DNA from: Bipolaris cookei
Lineage: Eukaryota > Ascomycota > Dothideomycetes > Pleosporales > Pleosporaceae
DNA: 64,000 nucleotides
Direction of reading: 5' to 3'
NCBI GenBank assembly: GCA_002286855.1
Contig: NRSV01000028.1
Coordinates: 186,001 to 250,000, forward strand
Both the position numbers and the translations under genes were made by a program. This document shows positions 31,118-43,556 of this stretch, one piece after another; positions within the stretch are counted from its first letter, which is position 1, and every line of letters begins with the position of its first letter. The notes below the pieces were generated by a model, which was given only the letters and a program-made list of their open reading frames with translations, was not told the origin of the DNA and made no database searches.

Positions 31118-33802
31118 TTAAAACGCAGGATTACCAGCAGGCGCGCTGGCAGCGAAGTTGCGGATCGCCCATCGCCATCCGCCGGGATGTTCGCCGTTGT
31201 CGCGAAGGCCGCCGACCCAGCCTTCGACTCGACGGCGCCATATGGCCTCTTCGTCACGTTGGCGGCGGATGAAACTGGGACCGACATCGAACTCTTCGCC
31301 TACAAAAGCGGGATCTTCGGGGTTTGGTGTGCCGGTACCACTCATACCGTTGCCGCCAGCAACGCTCTCGTTGTCTTTCAAGTCTTCAAGGCCAGCAAAG
31401 GGATCCTCGTCCTCGTCGACTTCTGAAGGTGAGCGAACGTCGTTCATCGGGCGAGGGGCTTTGAGCCAGGTCATCTTGACAGGATCAAACACCATGCGGC
31501 CTTCATATTGCACGCTTCGGGGCACTGAAATTTGTGATATCAATGCAGGTCGAGGCGGAGATGGTGCTGGTGCTGGTGCTGGCGGCTGGGCAAGTTTTGC
31601 TGCCCGTGCCGAGAAGCTCCTGTGTGCTTGAGATGCATGAATGGATGAGAGCGCTATGTGCGAGATGGACTGCGAACGATCATGTGGGCGGCCCGTCTGG
31701 CTAGAGGGGGGTGCAAAAGTTGGTGTACTGGCAGTGGTCAAGGCAAGAGTAGTAGTGGAAGTATTAGGGTGGGAGAAGGAAACGAGCTCCTCCTCGTTAC
31801 CTTCCCATCGCTGTAGGGTAGGATTATAAGTCATGCCTTTCTCGTCTACATAGTGGTCAGTGGGAGCTGGGTAGTAGTGGTGGAGTGCCATACTATAGGA
31901 CTGAGGCTGGGTCATCTGACGGATCAACTGAGGTTTCTGCCCCGAGCCTTTCTTTTTCTGAGCATTTGGGCTAGAATGAGGGCTGCGAGAGGCAACCTGA
32001 GCAGCCCAGCTCACAGGCCTTTGGGTAACGGAGCCATCCGTTCTTGACCTCGTACCTGCCAATCGCTGCTCTCGTGCGTTCCTACTCGCAGCAGTATCTC
32101 GAGCAAACCGGGGAGTGTTGTCCATCTTAGGTGGACTTCGTGGAGTCTGAGGCTGGGGTGTCGCCATGCGGTCAGGCATGGGCAGGCGGGAATTACTAGG
32201 TTGAGTGCGTAAGGATTTGTTACTGCTAACATTACGCGGGACCTTTTCGAACTGCTTCTCTTTTGTGGCCGAGGTGGGTAGATCATCAAACATGTCAAGT
32301 TCGTGCCCATCCCCAAAGTTCCGCTTGCGTTGGGGCTGAGTTAGCTTCCTTGGGGGTGGATTGCGTGCAAGTGCAGAGGGCGCCAAATCGCGTCGGACCC
32401 CTGTGCGGCTCGGTGTCTCATTCTGATGCCCAGATGAACGAGAGTAAGACCGCATAGAAGGAGAGAGAGGCCGGCGAGAGTCAGAGTCACGACGAAGATG
32501 AGTTTGTGAAGTACTCTTAGCCATGACATGGTGTGACTGAGAGGAAGGACCACTAGTAGGGATGAAGGGCATGCGAGGTGGCTGGGTCGAGTTTACGTTG
32601 CGAAGAACAGGCGCAGAGCGCTTCGCGCGGAGGAGCTGTGCACTAGTAGTTGTGGGCATGGTCCTTGACGATTGGTTCGAGGCTGACGCGCCAGTCTCAT
32701 AGACAGGAGTTAGCCGGGTGCGGCTGGCGATGGACGGTAATGGCCTTGGAATTCGCGATATAGTGGGTCGGTCAGTAAAGGTGAGCGTGGTCGCAGGACG
32801 AGCGGCGTGTGGCGCATTGGCCTTGTTGATGGTCTTCTTTACCACGATGTTCTTATTCAAGGTGAGCTTCTTGCTGTCCAGAATTTCGCCTGTGCCAAAC
32901 TCGAAACCCTCTTCAAAATCTTCCTCCGGCTCAGCAGCCGGCTTTGACTTGGGTGATAGAGCCTTGGGGCTCCCCAAAGGTGAAAAGAGCACGGGACCAG
33001 TGGTAGGTGATAGCGGTGGTTCTTGTGTAGGGAACGATGTAGGTGGTGCTGGGGCAGATGTCGGACCGAGCTGAAGCGGTGGGAGGAGAGCTAGTTCAGG
33101 TGCACGCTGGGCAAAGTCCTGTTGGTGTAGGTGATCAGCCTTCTTGAGCTTCTCCAGACGGGCGCTAAAGTCCATGGGCTCGGTGGGCAAGATGAGGCCG
33201 CCCAGGTCGTCCTCTTCGCTCTCCATGGTCATGCAGCTGCCCAGGCTGGGGCTCATGGCGGAGACAGAGGAGCTGCGGGCGCCGCGAGTGGCCTGTCGAG
33301 TGCCTGCAAAGCGGATGCCCAATGATCCCTCGCCCCAGTCGAGGTCATCATCGGCATCGTCAGCAGGCGTGCGAGCAGCGAGCGGCTTAAGCTTGAGTCC
33401 TTCGGAGGCGTTTGCAGGCAGCTCGAGGTCGTTGCCCCAGTCGTCGTCGACGTCCATTTTCTTGGTCGACTTCTTTTTCCCCAGCCTCTTGATGGACCCC
33501 CCCAGCAGGGCGGACGAGGGCACGTTTGCGGGTATGGGGATGCCGGCCTGCTTTGCGGCCGAGGTGATGGCAGAGGCGTTTGTGGCCTGGTCGTCGGGCG
33601 AGATGAGAAACTGCCAGTCGTCCTGGGACTCTGATTCGGAGCGCACGCTCATGCGTGACGAGAGCGAGTGGACCGTCGAGTTCTTGAAGAGCAGGCCGTC
33701 GGAACGGTCGTCGAAGTCGCCGTCGTCCCACGACTCCATCCTGGAGCTGTTGGACGAGATGGAGGCAATGCGCGCCGCGAAGGAGCGGTTGTTGGCCGCC
33801 AT
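31118..33802 (-). CDS. Byr4/Bfa1-like cytokinesis regulator
   Basis: A single exon. I place the start at the ATG at 33802 (MAANNRSFAARIASI), giving 894 aa; the frame is open to an ATG at 33985, but the extra 61 residues are low-complexity. The protein is mostly disordered, with acidic WDDGDFDD near the start, DVDDDWGNDLELP, SLGIRF, and a long Ser/Pro/Arg-rich middle. The C-terminal quarter has two short related elements, YVDEKGMTYNPTLQRWEGNE and VQYEGRMVFDPVKMTWLK, then ELD-like acidic text and FDVGPSFIRRQRDEEAIWRR. This arrangement matches Byr4/Bfa1, the scaffold half of the two-part GAP (with Cdc16/Bub2) that restrains the septation GTPase Spg1/Tem1 at spindle poles. The partner gene is not in this window. 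Confidence 0.8.
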   Translation of the reverse strand: MAANNRSFAARIASISSNSSRMESWDDGDFDDRSDGLLFKNSTVHSLSSRMSVRSESESQDDWQFLISPDDQATNASAITSAAKQAGIPIPANVPSSALLGGSIKRLGKKKSTKKMDVDDDWGNDLELPANASEGLKLKPLAARTPADDADDDLDWGEGSLGIRFAGTRQATRGARSSSVSAMSPSLGSCMTMESEEDDLGGLILPTEPMDFSARLEKLKKADHLHQQDFAQRAPELALLPPLQLGPTSAPAPPTSFPTQEPPLSPTTGPVLFSPLGSPKALSPKSKPAAEPEEDFEEGFEFGTGEILDSKKLTLNKNIVVKKTINKANAPHAARPATTLTFTDRPTISRIPRPLPSIASRTRLTPVYETGASASNQSSRTMPTTTSAQLLRAKRSAPVLRNVNSTQPPRMPFIPTSGPSSQSHHVMAKSTSQTHLRRDSDSRRPLSPSMRSYSRSSGHQNETPSRTGVRRDLAPSALARNPPPRKLTQPQRKRNFGDGHELDMFDDLPTSATKEKQFEKVPRNVSSNKSLRTQPSNSRLPMPDRMATPQPQTPRSPPKMDNTPRFARDTAASRNAREQRLAGTRSRTDGSVTQRPVSWAAQVASRSPHSSPNAQKKKGSGQKPQLIRQMTQPQSYSMALHHYYPAPTDHYVDEKGMTYNPTLQRWEGNEEELVSFSHPNTSTTTLALTTASTPTFAPPSSQTGRPHDRSQSISHIALSSIHASQAHRSFSARAAKLAQPPAPAPAPSPPRPALISQISVPRSVQYEGRMVFDPVKMTWLKAPRPMNDVRSPSEVDEDEDPFAGLEDLKDNESVAGGNGMSGTGTPNPEDPAFVGEEFDVGPSFIRRQRDEEAIWRRRVEGWVGGLRDNGEHPGGWRWAIRNFAASAPAGNPAF

Positions 33803-34651
33803 GCTCGGGGGGCAGCGCGAATGACCGCAATTGCGTGTTGTCGTGTTTGGATGCAGGATCTTCGCGAGCAATGCAGGAGGTTGGGGGTGGGCCACGAAGG
33901 TGGTCACTGGGCTGTCAGGTTCCTGCAGCACAAGCGAGCCAGGCGGTGGGCAGCTCGAGGAAGGCGCGCCCCGTGGTCCGCCCACTAGCCACGCCTGTGT
34001 GTGGGTGTCGACGCCAGCGACGACGGCCTAGCAAAAGTATAGTGCGGGTAATTGGCTGGGGTGGGCAAAAACAAAGGAAGGGGATGCGGATTGCTGGCGA
34101 ACCAATATTGCTGCAGTGGTAGGCTTGCTTCATGTCCTTGTTGTGTACAGAGTTGTGTATGCATGAACAAAATCAATGCATCGAGGGAATACATCCGTAC
34201 ATATACTTACATTACATACACCTCCCACACACCCTCTGCTATTAGCCCTCGTCAGACCCTGACTCCTCCCTCCTGGTGGCGTGCCTCGTGTGCAGGACGG
34301 ATGCCTGGACATCAACAAACACTAAACCCTAACCACGCACGCCCGTCGCAATGCTGCCTGCCTCTGCCTCCTCGGTCGCCTGTAATATAAACCCCCATGG
34401 CCCTGCCGTCTCACATGGTCAATTAACTACCGTTTCAACAACCCCAGGCGCCGTATTGCTAAACAATCGGTGCCAGTCCCTGTTGCTGTTCAGGAGCACT
34501 CATCGACCCGCTGCGCTTGCGACAACTCCCGCCCTGGACCCGCTCAGATCCTCGTCCAGGCCCTGCAAGCGTCCTAACCTGCCCTACCGGCTAACTTCCC
34601 GCAGCACCGCCTAGCTTCTGCACATCACGCCTCACGTAACACGCCCCAGCA
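33803..34651. other. Divergent promoter region
   Basis: About 850 bp separate the Byr4-like and XRCC4-like start codons, which point away from each other. The right half (about 34,200-34,620) is C/T-rich, as in fungal 5' leaders. No separate gene is supported. Confidence 0.5.
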
Positions 34652-35918
34652 ATGCCCACTCGTTGCTGCATCGTGCCCGTCGAGCCTGCCGACGGCCGCG
34701 GCGAGGCTGTCGTTGTTGAGGTGCTGCAGGAGGGCAGCCATCCACTTGATGCCAGGTTGGTTGGCTGCGAGGGCGAAAGCCCATATGCTGCCTCTAGTAA
34801 GCCCTTGTTGCAAAGCAGGTACAAAGTTCATTTCCTAACCCCGGTCCCAGTTCGATACCGCAATCTTGCAGAATTGCAGCACAAGTTCAAAGGGACCGAT
34901 GACGAGTGGGCGACAATCTTGTCTCATTTCCTGTTGATGAAACAGCCTGCAAGCCAACATGCCCATCTCTTGCAGGGCATCCGTATGGTGTATACTTTGA
35001 AGAGTGGGACACTAACCATCTCCTTCCGCCAGAACGTTCAAACCATAAAGGTGGGCTAGCTGAACGACCAAACAAAAAAATCTGGCCTAACCCGTGTAGG
35101 TCACCTTGGGCGAGATCGTCTTACCCCAGGACGATGAGTTTGAGTTTAATCCATTTGACTGGGCCCGCGCTTCCGCCATGGCACACGCACAAACACTGCA
35201 ACACATGGCCGAACTGGAGGCCCGCGTATGTAGCGAGCAAAACTTAGTTGCCAAGCTGACCGCGCAACTCGATGACTTTATCCAAACCAAAAATGAGGCG
35301 GAATCTGTCATGCTACAGCAGTTTATGGAGCTGCTGAATGACAAAAAGAGGAAGATTCGAGACCAAAACCGCTTATTAGCTGGTGCAAAGGTTGCCCAGA
35401 CGACAGGTAATGCCAGTCTGGCGCACAAGGTACATTCACAAGACTGACTTTACTTTGCAGCAACCGCTGTTCAAGCAACAAGAGAAACCAGAGCGTGCAA
35501 GGCAGGCGCATCACGAACAAGTAAGCGCAAAGCTTCGTCGCAATCAGCGCAGCCAGCTTCTAGACTAGAGCCCGAGTCAGACAGCGACCAGATAGAGATA
35601 GACCAAGCAAAAGACGAGGAACGCGATGAAGGAGAAATAGAAGATGCTGTAACACCAGAGCAGTCTGATGATGAAACAGACGAAGAGACTGATTCCGCCC
35701 CGCGTGAAAGAGCGAGAACATCCGAAACAGTCAGGGATGGTTCTGGGGTTGCACATGGTGGCACGGCGGAAGGCGCAGAGACTACGGGCGTTCCCCCGCC
35801 CCGAGTCCTGCCATTCAGCAAAAAGACAATAGCAACGCGAAGCAAGGGTGCAACAGAGAATTCCTCACACGCAATAATTCACGCCGAGGATGACGAGACA
35901 GATGACGAGGAATTGTGA
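34652..35918 (+). CDS. XRCC4/Lif1-like end-joining factor
   Basis: Three exons, 34652-35050, 35100-35406 and 35461-35918, with introns of 49 and 54 bp; 387 aa. The N-terminal part (about 1-160) fits a globular head, ending VTLGEIVLPQDDEFEFNPFDW. A coiled coil follows at about 170-230 (AELEARVCSEQNLVAKL, then ELLNDKKRKIRDQNRLL), very like the ligase IV-binding stalk of XRCC4. The tail is basic (RTSKRKASS) then acidic with Ser/Thr and ends DDETDDEEL. In known systems this protein forms a dimer in the nucleus and holds DNA ligase IV at double-strand breaks. A GTGAGT overlaps the stop, so a further 3' exon cannot be excluded, but the acidic ending looks natural. Confidence 0.82.
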
Positions 35919-37027
35919 GTAGGCAGTCACCCTTGAATGTTTGCGTGAAGAAACAGTGCAATGTCAGGTATGTAGCGGTCGTATAACGAAGAAACGATAC
36001 TTGGCCAGACCACGGCTTGCACAAGCATTTGCCACGAGGCAGCTTTGGTCTTGTTGGTTCCACAATGAGTAGTGTTGCGGAATGCAGTATGAGGAATGCA
36101 GTTTACGCTGCGTGTCGGAGTAGATGTTTAACAAGGCCCTGCCCTGTAGGTCACGTGCATTGTCATAGCGGACCCTTGCCCGCTGCCGACTGGAGAATAA
36201 GCAGTGGCAGCAGCAACACGGATGGACATTCCTGTTGCGTAGATATTGCTGGTGAAGAAGATTGTGTTTGTGGGGCAGCAGCGTATGTGTAGGTATGTAG
36301 CAGTCGGTTCATCACATGCACACCTATGGTCTAGGACGACAGGGCACGTCGCAAACACAGGCAATAGACCAGCGCGACGGGCATGGGCATGACCAGATGA
36401 TAGGAAAGACGGCAATGCTAGGGTTGCAGCCCCAGGCCTGGCTGCATGCCGTGTATCGTGGACATGCCGTGTACTTATGTGAATGCAATGCGATGGCGCA
36501 CGACTAGAGGGATCTGCAGGTGATGTGGTGTGGAGCAGAGCGTGTCGGTGCCAGGCGGGCGACCAATGGCCGGTGCAGAGGCTCCGACGAGCTGGAAGCG
36601 TTGCGCGCGCACGTCAAGCCTCTGTGCCAAGACATGTCGACCTTGACATGTCGCTCCTCTCCCCCCAGTGCCGTCGCAAACGCCAAATCGCCCTTTATAC
36701 CCCGTCACGCCCATAGTCGCCGTCGCCACCATCGCGCCGCGCCCCAGCAATCGTCCATCCGAGCCTGGCGGGTCCCGAGGCACCACCGCCAGCACCAACG
36801 GCGACGTGACCGCGGGTGAGGCCTTCACCACAACATCAACAACAATCACAGGCCTCGGGTCCTATTGTGCTGGTGCGCGCTGAATAAAAAGCCCTCGTCC
36901 CAGCCGAGTACTCCCTCTAATGCTCCTCCGCTTCCGCACGTCGTCCCACTGCACATACCGCCGCCCGCCTGCGACATACCCACTACGCGCGACATCCCCC
37001 ACCCTCAACCCCACGAGCTAGCACGCC
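35919..37027. other. Intergenic, no supported gene
   Basis: GC-rich on the right, where a C-rich leader (about 36,900-37,020) precedes the next start. The overlapping frames on both strands are compositional. Confidence 0.45.
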
Positions 37028-39471
37028 ATGAAGGGCCCAGATGCAGCTGAGCACCCCGGCGATCCCTCCCGACCCCTCAAGCGCTCCCGTTACTCAGCCC
37101 ACGACCAGGAAGAGCTAGACCTGCTCGACACCATCGTCAAGCGCATCAAGGTCGCGGTGCCGCCCACGCCCTACATACTCTCTACTCCCTCGCTGGACCC
37201 GTATCGCTATCACTCACAGCAACAAGCCAATGCCTGGATGATAGGGAGGCTGTGGCGCCCGGACGAAGAGCACCTTCAGTACAGAACCTACCTCTACCGC
37301 GAGCCATGCCAGGACTGTTTCGAGCTACAAGCCGGCCAAGACGAGGAGCCGGAGCCCTCACGGTCGCAGGCTGTAAACGGTCAGCCGACAAAGAAGAAGC
37401 CCAATCTATCGGCCTTCAAAGTCAAGCAGGTCAACGGCGCTGCTGCTCCTGGTGCAAAGACCAGCTCGTCCAGTCGCCCGCCCACCAAAAATACGTCAGA
37501 TCAGGCCAACGGCACTACCAAGTCCGAAAAGCTCTCTGCACCCGCCCAGAAGGCCGAGCCCAGATCGCCGAGATCGTGGGTACACCGCTCCAGACGCAAT
37601 TGCTCTGCTAACATACAATAGCTCCTCCAACACTATGCGCGACGATCGCAAAGCGACGCGCCAGCCCCCCCAAGTCAGCTCGCGCCCCCGGGCTCCTTCC
37701 ACTTCGCAGAAGTGCGACACTGCCAGCTACAAAAGCCACGTGGAAAAGTCCGACCCTTCAAATTCCACGCCGCACGGTTTGCCTCCACTTTTATCGCCTG
37801 TTCGAGAACCACTTGGCAATCCATACGGACTCCCTACTATTCTTTCGCCCACGCTACCCTCCAACGTGCAAGCGGAATTGGACAGGCTAGAGGTGCAACG
37901 AAAACGCGCAGACTCGGACGCATCTATATCGTCGTCGGATATCAAGAGCGCGCCCATTGCTGTGCCGCCCGACTCATCACAAAAGTCCAGCGGATCTCTC
38001 AAGATTGAGAATCGCGGACGTTCATTATCTGTAAACGGCAAATCGCCAAACCCCGAACCAGTCAGTCCCTCACAACAAATACATGCCAATATGATTGTGA
38101 AACTGAAATTCTCAAAGCCAAAGGCACAGGTTGTGAGCCAAATTCTACGCCTGCCTCCAAAGCGCTCAAGCGCCGAGAAGAAGGAACGTACCGATACACC
38201 AAAAGCTACAGCGACAGACAGCCAGCCCAAGGTTACTGACCCGCCCATCATCAAGAAGAAGCCAGTACCCAAGATCACTGCTCGACGGGCAGAGCCAACC
38301 ACACCAGCATCCGCCTCTACTCCGACCACCAGTGTGAAGCCAACCCCGGCAAGTGCCAAGGTCGTGGAGAAACGACTGCGAACTGAGGAAGATGGTTCCT
38401 TGGCGATACCTCTCGCTAAGCGCCCACGGGCAAGCTCAACAAATGAACCTCCTATTACTTCTGCACCGAACACAGCATCTCCAGCCGTTTCAGCAAAACC
38501 CTCTACTCAGAAGAGCAATCCACTCCACCAGACACCCAAGAAGGATATCCGATCCATAAACATGCTACGCAGTCAATCTTCCGAAAGCAATGAAGCGACT
38601 CCGGGTCGGTCCGGTGCAACTCCTGCCGGCTCCAAAACGGAGCTCAAGGCTGGACCCACATCCGCACCCCTGAACAACAAGAAGCAAATCGACATTTCCT
38701 TGCTTGGACAGACATCGGCAAAGTTGAATCAGACAGGTCGCGCTCTGAAACACGAGGCAACCAAAATATTAAACACTGCCAGCAGCAAAAAGGACGAGAA
38801 GCGAGCTGCCGTTACCAACCTGGAGTGTATCTTGTAAGTTCATCTCTATTGCCTATCTTGGCTAGACTGACTGACCAATTAGGGCATACATGGCCGCATA
38901 TTTTGCTCAAGATCTTTCGCTAAACCTCCGCGGTCGTGCTGGTGAGGTTGAGCAGACATGGAAGACCCTGCTACCGCTCTGTCTGTCGTATTCCAGGTGC
39001 ACAAGAGACTTTCAACATCTCGACGGTCTCCGCTCCTATCTTAGCTCTGTCATCGCCTCTGCGATCTGCACTCATGTGTCACAACGGTTCAGCAGCTCCA
39101 AATCTCACGACTCGCCACAGGATATCAACCACCCAGAATCTGCTCGACAGCACATTGAAAACTTTGCCCTTCTCTCCGATCACACATTGAAGATGAATCG
39201 CCACTACCAAGAAGCGAGAATCGCTCTGCCCTTTGAGGATTTGCAAAACATCTACAAGAAGACGTATGCGGGTCGAGAAGTCAACGCCAAACTAGCACGT
39301 GAGCCAGAAAAGGTGAGCGGCGCCAAGATGTCTGGTCCATATTTTCTCCCGCTCGGAATAGATACAACTCCTATTCAAGCTGTCCGGTTTGGTCTCAAGT
39401 TCCTGCACGAGTACTGCGAAAAGGAAAAGCTCGAGTACAGTCTCAGGGTTAATCTTGATAGACCAGAGTAG
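37028..39471 (+). CDS. Unknown 782-aa nuclear-looking protein
   Basis: Three exons, 37028-37575, 37622-38833 and 38883-39471 (introns 46 and 49 bp). The N-terminus has KRSRYSAHDQEELDLLD and an ordered segment with PYILSTPSLDPYRYHSQQQ and YLYREPCQDCFEL. The long middle (about 110-560) is Lys/Ser/Pro-rich and looks disordered, with nuclear-localisation-like patches (AKRPRASS, PPKRSSAEKKE). The C-terminal 200 residues are helical (AYMAAYFAQDLSLNLRG, TWKTLLPLCLSYSRCT, AVRFGLKFLHEYCEKEKLEY). It is clearly a real gene by its splice sites, but I recognise no family. The first intron uses GTGGGT and the phases match exactly. Confidence 0.8.
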
Positions 39472-41503
39472 GATGGTGACCGTTGTATTTGGTTAAAGAG
39501 TATTACGAACGATTTATTGCCGGAGCAATCTCCGAAGCCACCCACCTTACAAGAACGAGCAACGAATATCCAGAATCCATGCGGGAACCCGTCAACACAT
39601 CATCTTTGCTTACACTTTGCATCTGCGTCCTCTCATCATTCCAGCGTCTATTTTCCAGCTACGACGTGTAACGGCCGGTTCACTCACTATGTTCTTCCTC
39701 GGGTACCCCCCAACATCCATCCCACCACCAATATTTCCTTAATCCTGGTCGGCATTCTGCTTCCAATCGCCCAACTATTGCTTCCAGCGGGATCTGGCCT
39801 CTTCTCTGGACTTTCAGACAAAAGACGAGTTTACTCGTCCTTTTCTTTTTCTGTCGTTTTATGCGAACTTGACAGCACATACATACCAACCTCGATCACT
39901 CTGATACCCCCTTGTTACAAGGTGTGCGCGTTCAGATTAGACATATTCTTCTTCTTTCTCACTCGACGATACACTGCATGGTTTGAAGGTGTCATCTTCC
40001 TTTTTCATTACTCTCTGCTGGCTTCGAATCTGGATCTCTTTTTTTTGTTCGTCATAATTGTCAGCATCGCGGCAATTTCGTATATAATGAGCGTGGCGGA
40101 AACTTTCTCTTTAATCGTTTGCTAATTTCGAGGTTTTTTTGGGCTCTTACTACGAGAGTGTGTAGTTAGTCATGATTTAGCGCGGCGTGTGGTGGGAACT
40201 AGGGGGTTTTTTGGGTTCTTTTTGTCTTGATAGAAGTCTTTGAAGATGCGATAGGGGCGTGTGTGGGAATAACGATATCCGGATATGTGCAAAAAGTCAA
40301 ATTGAAGATTGAAATTATTTTATAGGATTGTGATGATGCAGTGAGAGAGTTTATTATGCTATTCGCTTCTCCGTGGTGCAGAATAAGAAGTTTGTTGCCA
40401 CACTATCTGATCTATATACACTGTAGCTTTGAAAATATGGATTCATACATCTCACACGGAATACAAATGCCTCAGAACTATCCACATTACTCCCCACCCC
40501 CTCCTACTAACCCACCAATACACCAGCCCACCGTACAGTATTCCAGCAAACCACACCCATTTGCCCCCTTCATATGCCATCACAGCACAGTATAGCCCTG
40601 ACCCTTAGCCATCTCCCTCGTCTCTCAATCCAATACATCAGCACACACACACCACCCCCTCCCTCATTCCCATCCCACATACAACACCACTACTACCCAC
40701 ACTCTTACTACCCGACCCCAATACAAGCAATACACTGTGTCCCTCCTCTATCCTCACCCCCTTTCCACCTACACACCCCTACTCTCACACATCCTTCCTC
40801 TGTCCTGCGTCTTATTCATCTTCCACGTCAAGAAATCGAGCATGCACCCTTCCTCTTCTCCCTCTTCTTTTCCATCTTCCTTCTTCATTTTCTGGCAACA
40901 TCGATATACACGACCCCACTAACTCATGGAATGCCGTACATGCGTGAGCGGAAAAGCGGGCAGGATAATGTGATATCGGGGTCGCGGGTTCAGGGGATGG
41001 GGTTAGACGGTTTGACGGGTTTTTAGTACGAGGAAGGGGGGGAGAGTGGTTACATTAGAGTGGAATTGCGCTTGTACTGAGGGAACGGGTGGGAAAGGGA
41101 TGGTGGATGGGTTGGATGGGTATTGCTGTGGCGATGGGAGTGGCTGGGTCGTAGGGCAGGGATGAATGGTGGAGGGTTGAGTCTATGTCATGAGCCTTTC
41201 TGAGGAAAACCACGGGGATTTGGAAGTAAATGGGATGGTGAATGCACATCGGTATGTAGATATGCTCGAGTCTTGGCCATTTTCATTCCTAAACTAACCA
41301 TTAATCATACTCGAGCTCGAAAATCGTTACCAAAGTTGTATGTGCTATACCACCCATTCACGTCGAACACGGGAACACAAGCGGCCTCTCCACACCATCA
41401 TATACACAAACCCAACCCGAAACACCGAGATCCCATATACCTTGAAAACCCATACCAAACTATATACCCTCAGTCCTTCAAAACGGCATTTCTCTCACAT
41501 CAT
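39472..41503. other. Intergenic, strongly strand-asymmetric tract
   Basis: No gene is supported. From about 40,480 to 40,920 the plus strand is almost free of G and rich in C, T and A. From about 40,960 to 41,240 it is G-rich with many GGG runs. From 41,280 it is C-rich again, leading into the 3' end of the minus-strand gene. Long frames here are by-products of this bias. Confidence 0.55.
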
Positions 41504-42229
41504 TCAAACCCTCGCTTTCTTCCCCATCAACGGCATCTGCGACCCCTCACTAACCTGCACCCTTGGTCCCAAAACCTCACTCACCTCGGACCGTCCCGGC
41601 AACTCACCAATCTTCTTCCACATGAGCTGCAACTGGATATGTCCCGGCGTGATACCCATCTGCTGTGAGCCCCAGCGGAATTGCCACAGTGGGAGTGTCT
41701 CATTGGAATCAGGCGTGTGCTTGGCGTCGTAGAAGCAAGCTACGTCGCCGAAGCAGAGAAAAACGTATGAGAAGCCGTTCTATCTTCTTATTAGCGAGCG
41801 CGATCAAACAGTGAGGTATTTAGGGAGACGTACGATTGTGTATAGTTGATCGTAAATATCCGCGACTCGCTCACCACAACTCCATGCTGAATCGGTTTTC
41901 CCATAATAACTATCTGTATTCTTTTCCTGCTTGTCGTCTTCGAAAGTGCAGTTTCCCTTTGATGTGCTGAGCGTATAGGGGAAGTCTTCTAGGCGCTCGA
42001 AGACAGCGCATTTGTTGGAAGGGCTCTTGTCTGAGATGAACTTGCCGTTGATGTCGAGGCAGCCGACGGTAGATTTTGGGGTTGCCGTCTGCCAGTTGTT
42101 GGATTTGAGGACGTAGATGTGACCGATGCCGCTGAAGTCTGATTGCTGGATACCTGCAGACGCAGGGGCTGCTATGGCGGCGACGAGAAGGAAGAACGTG
42201 GTTGGAAGATGAGCCAACATCTTGAACAA
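41504..42229 (-). CDS. Small secreted protein with apparent frameshift
   Basis: Exon 1 is 42229-41834. A 53-bp intron (GTACGT..GATAG) is followed by exon 2, 41780-41504. The signal peptide is clear (LPTTFFLLVAAIAAPASA). The mature part has spaced cysteines (VGCLDIN, NKCAVF, GNCTFED, WSCGER, then LCFGDVACFYD) and a final QFRWGSQQMGITPGHIQLQLMW. The expected frame is reached only if a run of six A at 41759-41764 (plus strand) were five; as written, exon 2 shifts and stops after about 24 codons. With that one-base change the protein is 223 aa. It may be an effector-like or wall-associated secreted protein; no family is recognised. Alternative splicing could also explain the shift. Confidence 0.65.
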
Positions 42230-43556
42230 GTGATATCCGTTATATGTCCAAGTCAGGTGACGAATTGAAAAGAGCAGTCCTATGCCAACGCTACGTTGTT
42301 AGTCTGGAAACGACCCAAGGTTTTTATAACTGATCGACGGTCACACAGGTATTTCACTCACCCAACGTTACTACGCGGAAACAAGGGTAAAAAAAATCTC
42401 CGCTTGGGCCTTCCTCAAGGGCAACCACCCCTTCACTTAACACAACTGCACAGAAAGGGATCCCTAGTGAAAGCTAAGGTCCCCACCTGCTTTTCACCTT
42501 TGATACTACTCAAACAAGATCACTGTTGCCTGCACAATAAATTAGGTACCCTTGAAGACGCAATTTCGGGTCCCCTCCTCGTGACTGTGGATACCCGCTT
42601 TCGCTTCCAGCATATCCCAGTTATCACCTCCCCCGCTTTTTCGCTATTACTACACCTACACACACACACAACGTACTTGGTCTGCCCAAACCAACAAAAA
42701 CAGCAGAGTGCGTGACCTCGATCTTTAATATCGACCCGTTTTTTGCGCGGTTTTAATTAACGAACGGTGTGAACGGCAACAAAAAGAAGGCAGTTGAGAT
42801 GGGCTCTGGGCGAAAGCTGAGAGCGCGTGATACGAGCAGTGTACTTTACGAGGTAGCGCCACGTGTAGGTAGCTGGGGAAACATGACGAATCAGTTGACA
42901 GGACAAATATAACAAGGGAGGGAGAAAGGAGGGGAATGGAGCCGAGTGGCTTGGATGAAAGAGCTCGTTTTTTATTTATCCTGTTGTGCCGGTTTTTTTA
43001 TGAGATGTGTCAGTGATCTGTCAGCGGAGTGGGAATGCGAAAGGGAGGGGCTGGAAAGCTGAGGTTCGGACATTGGCGGGCCAACTAAGTGGGAAATGTG
43101 GGGATGGTGGCCTGGTGTACGTAGTTGTGGCTTGGGTGTTACGTAGTGTCAGCCGCATGGGAACGAGGAACGTTTTTATTTGCACATGTCGTGTTCTGAA
43201 ACTTGGGGCGTCGAGTTGAGTCGTACGGTAAATTTTGGGGTTTGCATTGTTACATAGTGATGAAGTAGGAAACCGAAGAAAGTGTAGACATAAGGGTGTA
43301 CATCAAGACTGTTAGGCAACAAGTCAGCTTTCGACGTCTACAAGGACCCCTACTCATATCTTGCTATCTATCCAGCCATGTCCGTCTCATGTACACATCA
43401 CGACATGCACTTTCAAAGCCATCTCCACAAACCAAGCTACCCCCGTTGATCTCCCGTCGTGTACCCGCCAGCCCGCCAGCCCGACCTACCAAAACCAGTC
43501 AAGCGCTTCCGAACACCGTATGTAACATACATCTTATCTGAGAAGTCTAGAGCACC
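42230..43556. other. Intergenic, no supported gene
   Basis: Contains the promoter of the secreted-protein gene on the left. The 139-codon plus frame (42,296-42,715) lacks any domain or coding bias. Confidence 0.45.

Noticed and set aside
40341..41732. Several His/Pro/Thr-rich plus-strand frames
   Set aside because: They arise from the C-rich, G-free tract and overlap the true minus-strand secreted-protein exon.
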